Assembly: GCA_911728455.2 (NCBI GenBank)
Contig: OU452238.1
Location: 10,789,565 to 10,853,564 of the forward strand
DNA length: 64,000 nt
DNA from: Marthasterias glacialis
Taxonomy: Eukaryota; Echinodermata; Asteroidea; Forcipulatida; Asteriidae
Reading direction: 5' to 3'
Shown: positions 1-11,900 of the stretch, piece after piece
Position numbering within the stretch: position 1 is the stretch's first letter
Layout of the letters: each line of letters starts with the position of its first letter
Program-made: the position numbers and the translations under genes
Notes under the pieces: model-generated
Database searches by the model: none
Seen by the model: the letters and a program-made list of their open reading frames with translations, nothing else
What the model was told of the DNA's origin: nothing

Positions 1-505
1 TAAACCATGCCTAAGCATATTACTTCTAATGGTGTGTAGAAGGGGTTCGATAGCAATGGAATATAACAGCCCTGAGAGGGGGCATCCTTGACGAATGCCT
101 CTCTCAAAGGGGAGGGGGGCTGTTAGCATAGACTGAACTTTAACCGTGCTTTGAACATCCGTGTATAGAAGACGGATCAGGGAGACAAAATGTTCACCAA
201 AGCCCATTTTTTGGAGTGTAGTGAATAAATAATCGTGGTCAATGCTATCGAACGCCTTCTTTTGGTCCAAATTACACAAGGCGAGAGGCAGGCCGAGGTG
301 GTTAGCATACATTATACTGTCCCTGATGACATTTATGTTGTCATAAATGGAGCGCTCTGGAACTGCATAACATTGATCGAGGTGTACAACGTCGCTGATT
401 ACTTTTTTCAGCCTATTGGCTAAAGCTTTGGCAAGTATTTTATAGTCTGTGTTAAGGAGAGAGACTGGTCTCCAGTTGGAAATTTCGTGGAGATCTCCTT
501 GTTTG
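1..505 (-). CDS. Tx1/L1-like LINE ORF2, reverse transcriptase middle part (continues past window start)
   Basis: Read on the minus strand from 505 down to 1, one frame stays open and encodes the reverse transcriptase fingers and palm of an L1/Tx1-type non-LTR retrotransposon. It begins with a block containing NWRPVSLLNTDYKILAKAL. The palm motif A (FDSIDHD) lies at about 231-260, and the RQGCPLSG block at about 71-95. The catalytic YADD-type motif C would lie beyond position 1 and is not visible. This is the direct in-frame continuation of the ORF2 piece at 13768-15347; the 13.26-kb EnSpm transposon sits between them. No stop or frameshift is seen in this part, so the LINE was probably young when interrupted. 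Assignment to the Tx1 rather than another L1-like clade is inferred from ORF1 and motif style. Confidence 0.85.
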
Positions 506-525
506 CACTCTTAAAAAAATTGGGC
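504..525 (+). repeat. EnSpm left terminus with TG target duplication
   Basis: TG (504-505) is followed by CACTCTTAAAAAAATTGGGC. The last bases already contain the TTGGG core that recurs through the subterminal array. It pairs imperfectly with the right terminus at 13746-13767. Confidence 0.75.
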
Positions 526-539
526 AATGAGAGACCAAC

Positions 540-1470
540 CCATAGACCAATGTTGGGAAGCATACCAACTGCCCACGCAATTGGTCTTTGGTTACCCATC
601 GAGGTTGGGTGTTGCAATTTAACATTAATTGGGAAAAACAGTTTATCCCAATAATTGGTTACTTACAATTGCCCTGCAGTTGGTCAAATTTAATTCACTA
701 TTTCGTTGGTTGTATTTTATTCACCCAAGAGTTGGTTAAATTTGAATTACACAACCATGGGTAAATTTAATTTGGTTGGTTAAATTTGGTTGGTTAAATT
801 TAGTTTACCATTTTGTTGGTCGTTTTGATTCACCCAAGAATTGGTAACATTTGTATTACAAAATTATTGGGTAAATTAAATTACACCAATAATTGGTCTT
901 TGGTTGGTTAAATTTAATTTACTGTTTTGTTGGTCGTTTTTATTCACCCAAAAGTTGGTTACATTTGCCTTACACAAATATTGGGTAAATGTAATTACAC
1001 CATTGTTGGTCTTTAAAATGAACTCCACTAGTTGGTTAAATCGAAGTTACCAACAGATGGTTATAAATTTACTACTTTGTTGGTTTTTTGTATTCACCCA
1101 AGAGTTGGTTATATTTGCATTATTACACAATAATTGGGTAAATATAGTTACACCAAGTATTGGTAAATTAGAAAACTACTCCAATAGTTGGTTAAATCTC
1201 TTTTACTAATAAATGGTTTTAACCAATTTAACCAATTCATGGTAATTATTGCCTTAGTAAAATGGTTACTGAATGTGTTTTATATATTTTCTCCCAATAA
1301 ATGATCTTTGATTTTCAGTAGTACCCGTGAATAGACAAACAATAACTTCTTGTTGGTAATTTATTTACCAATCAATTTGGCATACAAGTAAAATTATTAT
1401 CCATTAATTGGTATTTATGATGCACTGTTGACAAACGTTGGTCTGTAAACCTTACCTACAAAAAGGGGGC
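540..1470 (+). repeat. EnSpm left subterminal repeat array (TTGGT/ACCAA)
   Basis: This stretch holds dozens of short motifs in both orientations: TTGGTTAAATT, ATTCACCCAA, TTGGTAA, ACCAA and AATTGGG, every 10-30 bp. It codes for nothing convincing. In CACTA elements such subterminal repeats are binding sites for an element-encoded DNA-binding protein. That role is inferred here. Confidence 0.75.
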
Positions 1471-2968
1471 AACAGAATAGAGACAGTTAAACATGAAAGC
1501 CATCATTTACAAGAGTTTTAATAAGTCTTGTATGACATTTTTTAACAAAATTATACATAATAACTTTCTTTGATAACAAAATATATGGTCAATCTCGAGC
1601 TCTTAAACACCAAACCAATTTGGATAAAATCCTTCTCTGTACAAACGAACAAAGCAGGCAAGAGTAAAAACATACATGTTCAGTTTAAAACTACTTGCAT
1701 ATATATGAGGAATCTTATGCCATCGATTAGATTAACTGTGAAGACAGAGCCCAATTTAATGACACTGCTTACCGTCATTAATCAAAATACTGGCAATTAC
1801 ACTAGACGAATATTCTATGCCTGTGTAAGCATAATTATGGGTTAGCAAAGACTATTCTACTTGTGCGTGTACACACTTCAGGTAATGAAGGATTTCTCAC
1901 TTACTTTTAAACAAACTATAATGATACACTCTTTTGATAAACATGACAACAATTAACTATTATACTGGTATGAGATCCTTACACTCAAATGATTGGTACA
2001 TCATCAGAAACAAACTAATTGCAGCAGATTATTGAAGTTTGTAAAACTTTAAATTTAAATCATTCTGATAAATTATTCCTGAGATGATTTAATATTTGTG
2101 AAAAAGATTGGATGTGGCAAGTGCGCATGCTCATACTGTAAAGACTATCATATCCTCTAAAGGAAGTAATGCTAGTGTTTTTGACCATGTACACTTGCAA
2201 AAAAAGCATTTTCCAAGCATTTTGTTATAAATTATGGAAATAGGCTTACTAGGATAATAAAGATGCTTTATCATTTCAAAAAGTAATTCAAGTTAGCTTG
2301 CACTACTTTGGTATTAAACAAATATTGAAGTGAAAGTTGTGGAGCAGTATACAGTGACTGAATTGGATGAGTTTTTACAATGTTGTTTTGCTAAAGAATG
2401 TTCGAACCAGTAGTGATAAACACGACGTTGTTATTGTCACTGAATATGTATGAGGTATAATAAAAATAATAATAACATGTTTTTATCGGGTTGGAAGTTG
2501 ATGAAGTACTTGGTAGTTTGTCAACTTCCTTGGGGAACTAATATCATCTAACAATCTTCCAAACAATGTTATTTGTATAATACCAAATTGAAGCTTATAT
2601 GAGCAATCCAACTTTTGCGACATCATACCCATCTTTATAGAACCAGTAACATTTTTGGAGAACAAGATTACAGAAATTTGGGGTCCATTATTTTTTTAAA
2701 CTGATGTATAAAAAACAAAAAATGAAAACAAACTTGTAATGAATTTAACTTATATATTTGTCATGAGATCCTGAAACTTAAATGATCCTGAATCTTAAAA
2801 AAAAAACTGATTGAAAACATCAGACTACTGAAGTTGGTAAACGTTTAGATTTAAATCAGCCTGATAAATTATTCCTGAGATAACTGAACATTTTTAGAGA
2901 ACAAGGAACTTGAAAATTACAGAAATTTGGCGTCCATTAGTTTTTGAAAACCAAAGAAGTGCTTTTCA
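1471..2968 (-). other. EnSpm 3' noncoding region with a diverged internal duplication
   Basis: No coding exon was seen downstream of the SAM gene stop codon. Two direct copies of a roughly 115-bp A/T-rich block (about 1,988-2,100 and 2,779-2,895) share the string GATAAATTATTCCTGAGAT. A second shared piece (ACAGAAATTTGG..GTCCATTA) is at about 2,670-2,692 and 2,918-2,940. This probably contains the 3' UTR and polyadenylation signal; AATAAA-like strings are abundant, so none is singled out. Confidence 0.4.
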
Positions 2969-5900
2969 TTACTTTTGAGCAGAATTTTTTGTGTGATTCA
3001 TCAGAAAAGCTCTGATATCGCGCACTGCTGGGCGAGCGGTTCCTGGCAGGTTGTAAACAACACACTGCAAAAATTCCCAGACTGCCTTAACAGACACTTG
3101 ATAACTGAGATTTAGCACATAATGCGCCTTAAAAGCAATGTCTACTGCATCAAGCAATGAAGAAGACTCCACTGCACGCCTTTCAATTACCACAAATGTC
3201 TGGCTTGGCAGCAACTTGTTCCCAGTAAAGAGGCCAAGTATGTAGGGCTGTGGTTTGTCCTTCTCACTGATGTTCCCCAGATACTGCTCGATGTTGGTTG
3301 TAGCCTTGAAGAAAATATAAAACCAAATTTATTTAAGCAGTTAAATTAATCTATTGTGAATCTTTAAGGAAGGTTGCAACACAACTAACACTTCAGTTTA
3401 ACAATTATTGATTTGATATTTAAAGGTATGATGCATCATTGGTTTTGGAGAAGTATATTCATTCCAATAGTCCAGTTTTCAAGAAACACACACTAACTTA
3501 GTGAATATTTCATCAAGCTAGTTAGCTAAACATATTTTTGAGAAAACAGCAAAATAAGGTTTCGGTGTTATCAGTGATTTTGTTCATGTTCATTAGTTTT
3601 ATGCAACTGGAACAAGCCGTAACATTCTACTCAAAACAGAAAAAAAAATTCTAAGGTGAAAATAAACCCAGGAGGATATGTACTAGTTTGAACCTTTTGT
3701 ATACTTTTAGTAAATGTTTAGGTTTAAACTAATCCGTAAATGTTTGATCTTTATACTATTTTTGTTTTGCCTTGCCTGCTATGCTATGCTATGCTAGTGC
3801 TATGGCTCAACTTTCCGTGCATCGCCTTGCCTTGCTTCACTTTACAAATTAATTGTTAACTTTAGCAACTGTTGAAAACCTTCAATTATATCCAATTTAC
3901 CGGTTTGAGGTGGATGAAAGATGTCAAGCTCTGTGCTAAAGCACACCGTCCACCAGACTTGCCTTTAGCCCTTCCTCCAAGTAGTACCGGCAGAACTAGA
4001 AGTGCTAAATTATTCTTCTCAACTGTAATGTGAAACATGGAAAAAGTGTCAATAGACAAGCGCATTATTTTTTTGATTGATTCACAACTTTATTGATCAA
4101 CAAAAAAGACATGTAATACACCTAGAACATCATTAACAGAAGACAATCAATTGAACTAAAACAAATGATAAAGCTAAAGGTAATGAAGCAAGGAAAACAA
4201 AACAGGATTCTAATGGCTGAAAGCCGACCAAAAATAATTAAGAAATGCAAATCTAGAAAGAATAAGAAAACCGGTAAACATTACAAACAATAATGGCTAG
4301 GAAACAGTACAAACAGTACAAAACAATACGGGGAAAACCCTAAACCCTAAACCCTAAAATCCTTGTTAAAGGTATGCTTTGGTATTGAGCAAAACAATTT
4401 TTGATCAGTTTCAATCTGAAAGCGTACTGCTTACAAAGGTGATACTTTTACAAATTCTCCTGTATAAGATTTTTATCTGAAACGCTGTAACCTTTGAGAA
4501 AACAGTATCTCAAGACCGTCCAAAACATGACATTTGATTTCGACAATCGAAATCAAACATGGTGTAAATGTGCAAAAAATAACTGATAAAATAGAAACCG
4601 CTATTGACTGTTTTTTTTCTCCAAAAACACGGAGTTTGATAAGAAAAGTCTTGTATTTTTTTTATAATACATAAGTAATCATTAGAGTTGACATTTTAGA
4701 AGGACTACAGCCACACAGAACTATTTTTGAACATGTTGAGGTGCTTCTTTAAATACTGGACACATTTACTCGATTTTGATAAATGTTTCTTTGGACAAAA
4801 GGTGCTGAAATTAGTAACAGTAAGTCAATGTCAGTCCTTACCACTTGAGAGGACTTTAACATCCACATCAGGTAAACCCAGGTGCTGCTTCCAGAGGGAG
4901 TTCATGACACTCGCATATATGATGATGGCTTCACTTAGTCCCTCCCAGTTGCGAATCAGACTGTCTGTTGTTTTGGGGTGGTATGCCAGCTTGAAATCTT
5001 GTTCCAGCTTGAGATAAATGGGGAGAAATCAATTCAAAACCCATAATAAATATTGTATTCATACTTTATTTTTGTGGATGGTTCTTTTTTTCACATAAGT
5101 TCAAAGTTTGAAGGTTTAATTATCAACTGTCCAAAAGAACACTGTGTATAACTGGCTAGCCTTGAAATATAAGAGTATGAATTACCTTAAAAAAAATGGA
5201 AAACACTGTCTTACCGAAGACTGTCTAAACGCAAACAGAACAGTATCAAAAATGTATTTATTAATGACAAAGGTTTTTATATTTTTCCAGTTTGAGTAAG
5301 AATAGACTATATAATACACATTCTTACAAACATACGTTAATTGTGCAACAACACACAGCATTTTCTTTTTTGATGAGATGATGAGACATTAGTGCACAGA
5401 CCATACATCTTTATAGAGACTTATTGACTTTTTCAATACAAAACAAATAAATAACCTTACCATTCCTTTATCCAGAATTCTGGGAAATTCTTTCAATATG
5501 TCACACAATGTTGCTTGTTCTTCATGGATGAAACGTTTGCGTTTCTCTGCTGTTTTGGACATGAACTCCGCAATCTTCTCTTTAGGCTCTTGATTTTCCT
5601 GTAGCCAAGATATCATTTGCTGCACATCTTCCTCGTCATCATCATCATCGCAGTTCATGGATCTTGTTTCATCAGGACATGAGTCTGCATGTGACATAGT
5701 CATCAAAGATACTTTGAATAGGTCCATTTACTTACATTATGTAAATGCATGCAATAATGTAATTCTTGCATCAGGGGAATATAGAACAATTTGAATTTGC
5801 CCTTACAAGTTTGCCCTTTTCTGCAGCATGAGGAAAGCATTGAGTGCTTAATAGTCATCAGTGTATGGGCAAACTTAAAAATTTCTGTTATATAATAACA

Positions 5901-8900
5901 ATAATAATAATTGGTGAGGCTAATCATCCTTACTGGCAGCTGAGAAGCTGAATTGCGAAGGACGCGGCCAAAATGTGTTCTAGTGCCTATGGCTGCCAGT
6001 CACATCGACCCATATGACCTAGGAGCACAACCAGAGATCGAAAGTGTAAAAAGATTTATAAGTAATATAAATAGTGCCATAAGTGATAAACACAGTTGGT
6101 GGTAGAAATAATTAAAAATACCTTCATTTGATTCTGAAGTGTCTGTCTTGTTTTGCTTCAGCATTGCTTTCCGCACATACCTCAACCTCTCTTCCAAATA
6201 GCCAGTTGCAGGGCGATGCTTAGCTCCCTTCATGAACCAAGCTTCCTACAGTAAAAAACAAGTAACATAGCACAGTGTTGAGATTTGAGGAACACCCAAA
6301 GTCCCTCAACATATTTACTAGAAACCTGCCTAAGTCCAACACCATATGGTAACTCAACACCACAACCTATGGTCTGTTATCAAAGATAGAGGCCGGGCCC
6401 AATGATAAGCATTTTTTTTGTGATGGAGAGTACTCTAACAAAATTAAACATAACCAGCTGATTGGCATATGATGGAGTGGGAAAGGGTCATCTTTAAATG
6501 GGTCATCAGTCCCATTGCCCCTGCTTGTGCTGGCATCTGAAACTCCAGGTTGCTGCAATTTGTGGGGGGGGGGGGGGGGGGAGGGTTCCAGACTGACACA
6601 GCATGTGACTCATCACCAGAAATAGTTTGCACTTCTGTTGAGGTATTAAGGATAGAGTCTGTAAACCGGTTTGGACACAATATGGACCATTTCTTTTTCA
6701 ACTTGGTGGCTGATTTTCACTTTCAATAAAATTTTAATGGTGTGGAAAAATGGTAAAAGTCATGAATTCAGGAAAGAATCCAGCAAAGATCACAGGGCTG
6801 ATTTGCTACATCAAAATCATAACATGGGGACAAATGGCAGCACATAGTACAAATTTAAGGGAAAAGGCAGCTTTCGGATCACAAATTGATAAACTGAACT
6901 TACATATCCCTTGCCCTCTGCATCTTTCAGATATGGAAACCCCTCAATTATGCTCGTTGCCAGAGTCTCTTTCTCATATGCACTGGGTCTGCAAGTTTTC
7001 GAGATGAATCACAGAGTAAATTGAAGGGTCCTGGCCAAGTGATCTTGTTCACCAGACTCATTTATCATGGAAGAGGTTCACCCCTAGCCCTATGTTTCAT
7101 CATAGAAAAAACATCTTCATCTCTTGCCAGAGCCTCAAAATTCGCACTTACCCACGAAATACAAGAATGGGGAAGTGCTGAGTAAGTGACAAAACTAATT
7201 TTGAGTCTTTTGCCCCTCTTGGTGTATATAGATTCTAATCAGTATGCAATCAATCAGTACACAAATCTCACATTAACAATGCACTGGACAACTCACTTTA
7301 ATCCATGTTGATCCATGAGGTGCCCAACCAACAGAGAAGTCATCTTGCATCTGTCTCTTTTGTTGAGGACCTTCTGCTTTTCCAAGCGCTTGATGATATC
7401 TGTCCCACAGGCTGAATTCTCAAGAATGCATCTAGCATCCTGCATAAAGAACGGAATAACAGGTCAAGGGGGAAAAGCCAGAAAGTGTTTGGTTTATAAT
7501 ATTTTCAGTAAAACCATGGTAGGTACACAGGGCTAATGTAAAAACAAATCTTTCAGATCGAAACTTGATCATCACCAACTTAGCTGTCATACCATTAATA
7601 TCAATATCATTGGTAAATTAGTATGCCATTTGCCCCAAAATTACTAACATTCACACATAAATTCACCATGTAATTTCAAGAGGTGGCACAGTGAAAAGCT
7701 AAGGTATGAATGAAACCCACTTCACCTTTAAGAGGAAGTGATGATATACACTTGCCCCAGAAAAAAATTGTTTTCCAAACTTGTCAATAAGCACTTACAA
7801 GTGATGATATCCTGCGTTTCTTTCTTGGTGGCGTAACAGTCTGTGATGAAGAGCCCAGTGATGAACATGATGGTGATGTATCATTAAAAATGTCATCCAT
7901 GTCAAGAGAGAAACAATCAGATGCTTCTACTACCTTAAACTGTATAGAATAAAAAAATAAAAAAATAAAACATTGTATGGGTAAATGTTATGGAGACAAA
8001 GGGGCTTTTTAATAGCAATTTTTCATTTTTAAAAGAATGGTAATGATTAGTAAATCAAGAGGATAAAATGATGTACATTTTTAGTTCTCACCTTGTGTTT
8101 AAATTAAGTTAAACTGCATCACAATATACAGTGACAAATCATGCTCGTCATTGCATTGAGTGATGTGATATGGTCGATGGTCAAGGAGATCCACTGGTCG
8201 TTTCAGAAAGTCATTTCCATCTGTCCCTTGAGCTATATATGCATGGTAATGTCTACAGAAACCCTTCACATTCCAAGGCTTCAGGACAAGCATTACTTCA
8301 CCTGAAAATACTAAAATATGTTGTACTTGAGCAAACTTTGGTCCCTCTTCATCCCAGTCAGTCAAGACAATGGTGTTGGGTTTTAGCTGGTACCCGTACA
8401 ATTCTGCTGCATTAGCAACTATAACAGAAGTATCCTTTGTACAACCCAAGGTTTCACAGATGACCCGTTCATCATCGCCTACAGATGACACTTTAACAAA
8501 AACTTGATTCTGGACATCGACCTTACACTGCAACACAGAGTTTGTCAAAAATAAGTTGCTCTGTGCCTGTTGGTGTCTCATTGATACCGTCTTGGCAATA
8601 TTCTGAAAGTTGTTGCATGCCTGTGCCCATTTCTTGAATTGCCTGTGTTTTGCCTCATATCTCATACTAGAGAACTGAAGAAGTGGTCCAAGATATCTTA
8701 TTACCCTAGGATAGTGTAGAATGAAATGTTGCTTTGGAGTGAAATGGCGATCTGGATAAACTTGTAGAAATAAAGAATGATGGTCATGAATGAAATGTTT
8801 AAGTGAGTACGTTGCCGAGATACTGATGCTGCGAGCCATAACAACTTTGTAGATGTCTAGCAACATGAGAAATACTTCCCAAACATCTGAACCTTCTTCC

Positions 8901-11900
8901 ACTAAATCTCCTATGATCAGTGGGAGGTATTTTGCCAGACACATCATTTGCGCAGCTTTTTGCCCACTGGGACCTCCTGGATTGTTGATTGCTGATTGAC
9001 TGATAGAGCTTGGCTTATTCTTCTTATCCACTTGTCCATAACCGAACGAACTGATTCTACTGTTCAACTCATCAAGAGTGAAACAGCCCTGGTCAATTAA
9101 AGATCGCACAGTAAGTTTCATCTCCAATGGTAGAACGCCTTCCAAAAGGTCATGCATCACATCAGGTGCATGATTATCTGTCACGTGATAACCATTTACC
9201 TCATTGAGAACAGAAACTCTTTTGATACCAGTTAAGCTTATATTTCCAATCGCTGAATCAGCATCAAAGTTTTCTTTGTTTCGAAGAATACTCATATCTT
9301 CCACAAGTTGACAACGAATTACTTCCTTCGGAGCCTTACAGAACCTGCATGGAAAGTTAGCTGAAAAACTGGCTGTAAAACCAAGCATATCGTGCAATCC
9401 CAAATTGTCGCCGATCACTTGAAAAAGAACTGGTTTTACGTGTTTCACAGAACCTCTATACGTAACCTTGATACAATCATCTTGAAGCTTATTCAAATCT
9501 TTGACTATCGCTGAAAGAACGCAGTCGATTCCATACTTTGACAATATCGAGGACTTGGCACAAGCTACCAACATAATACTGCCTAGGACTGCTTGATATT
9601 TAGCAGGTAAACTGGGCACACTCATGTAAAACCCTGTTAGTTTGTGGATTCCCTTACGAGATCCCAGAGGATTGGCTGTTTCATATGCATCGCTATATAA
9701 TAGAAGCGGCAGCACAAGACTATTTGTTTTGTCTGCAGCAGTAGGCCTACTCACTTTCTCCTGATAAAAACTACCATCATAAAAGGATTCCACAACATCT
9801 TTATCTGTTGATGTTTTGTCTTCTAAGATTGAGGCCAGGACTCCCTGTTGCTCAAGGAAAACTTGTAGAGTTTTTTTAATTGGTACATACTGGTATGTTT
9901 CTCTTTGTTCAACCTGCTTGATTTGTCCTGTCTTATCGGTGTGTGATGCAAATGTCTTTCCAACTAGTTTTTCTTCAGGGAGAATTAGGAGACCTTCGTT
10001 TTTCCAGTGATCATCTCGTTGATATTGAGTTCTAAGTCCATTAAATAAAGTTTTTAAGCATAGTAATTTTTTTTGGAGTTCATCAAAGACAACTGAATGG
10101 AAGACATGATTCTGTTTGGCATTTTTAGCAACACTGTTCACCTCATTCTCTAGATGTTTCAACACATACAGGATAAGTTCCTCGACCTCCTTAACCACAT
10201 TTTGTGTCACTGATAATGGAATAGACGAGGCCTGCAATTTGGAAACAAATAGTTCAAATTCTCGCCTCAGGTTGATTTGCTCTTCACCTGATTTGTCTTC
10301 CTCACTGTCATTGGTGGTGTTTGTACTTTCACTAGTACTTGCAGGCATAGAAACATGAACAGGTATGGCATCATCGACTTCATCAGGCTCAGTTACATGT
10401 GAAATACCCTCTTTATGCTTGGATTGTAAGTGTCTCTTAAAGGACGAACAATAAGAGAAAGTTTCCTCACAACCATCTTGGCTACAAACTATTTTTGTTT
10501 GAGAGTTTGTAGAAATGTTGTGAATGTACTTTAGATGGCTGAAAAATATCTCAATGTTTCCATCAATTGTGATAAGACACCTAAAGCATGTGAAACCCAT
10601 GTTATAGCGACCAGTTAATGGATGGAAGATAGCTAGACACAACTTACTTCCGATCTCCAACCTCTTAGAAATTTGAGTCGGGTGCCAATCTTTGGTATCA
10701 GTTCTTGTATTGATGCCTCGTCAAGCAACTCCAAAGCTGCTTTGTCAATCTGATTCTCTGTAAAATGAACATAAATGTTTTTCTTAGCAAATTTACGAAC
10801 TAAAAATGTTTGCTGCACTTAAAATTACAAAACACTTTCTAGTCCCAGGTTTTTTGGCAAAAGGAAGGAAGAAACCCATTTTGATTATTTTTTTCAAGAT
10901 GTTTTAACCACCTGATTTACATCTTTCATTGGCTACAGTGTTGTTGGAAACATGACCAAATCAAAGGTTTCGCTCAATTTGATGTTTTCAAATGTGGAAT
11001 TGTTCATTTTTAGACATTAAAAAAAAAATAGAAACTGAAAAAATAAAAATCCACCATGTGGACATGAAAAGGGATGCAGGTAGGGACGAGGAACTGCTTA
11101 AGTTTGATTTTGATTTAGGAATAACTAACATTAAGTATGAAAGGAATACTTTTCATGTTTAGGAAGGGTGTAGAAATGGGATTTTCATTTTTATTTTTTT
11201 TGTAAACCCAAACTGTAGCCTTGGTGAATTTTGAATCTCTGAAAATAGGCATAGGGGCCTACATATTTTATTTACAAAAAAGGGAAAAGATTATTTTTAC
11301 CCCGACCCCTGAATAAGAAAAACAGTTTGGATAGTCATTTGTTTAAATTGTCAAATCAAACATATCTGCCAAGTTGTATGTAATTTGGCCACAAAACAAA
11401 CAAAAATTACATAAAAAGATAGGCCTACTTATGTAGAACAAAATTATGAACATACACTAACTTGGGTTGATATTTTTTACTTATAAAGTGGATAACAACA
11501 GACCATCCGTTGGTCAATAAATAATAGCAAAATATTTCTACCAAGAGATGGTGTAAGTTTTTCCCAAAGTCCCAACAACTAGGGTGGCATCAACCATCTC
11601 GGTTGGGTAATGTAAACCTATAGACAGTTCACCCAATAGGATGGAGAACAGTAGACCATCTGTTGGTCAATAAATAACGGCCAGTTATTTTCACCAAGAG
11701 ATGGTGTAAATTTTCTCCAAAGTTCCAACAACTAGAGTGGCATCAACCATCTCAGTTGGGCTTAAACTAGTTACCCAAATACAGTTTCCAACAAATGGTA
11801 GTTTAATTAAGTTGACCAACTCAATGCAGATGAGTTGGGTAAATATTTTCAAAAAATTGTACCAAAAAAGTTATCAATATTCACCAAAAATTGGTAAAAA

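Noticed and set aside
420..617. 65-aa minus-strand frame across the EnSpm left end
   Set aside because: Frame-shifted shadow of the LINE reverse transcriptase running into subterminal repeats.
4334..4359. Interstitial telomere
   Set aside because: Only three CCCTAAA units, a plant-type heptamer, inside a transposon intron; chance is likely.
8170..8415. Plus-strand ORFs opposite the EnSpm transposase
   Set aside because: Short antisense shadows with no motif; the minus frame is the conserved one.
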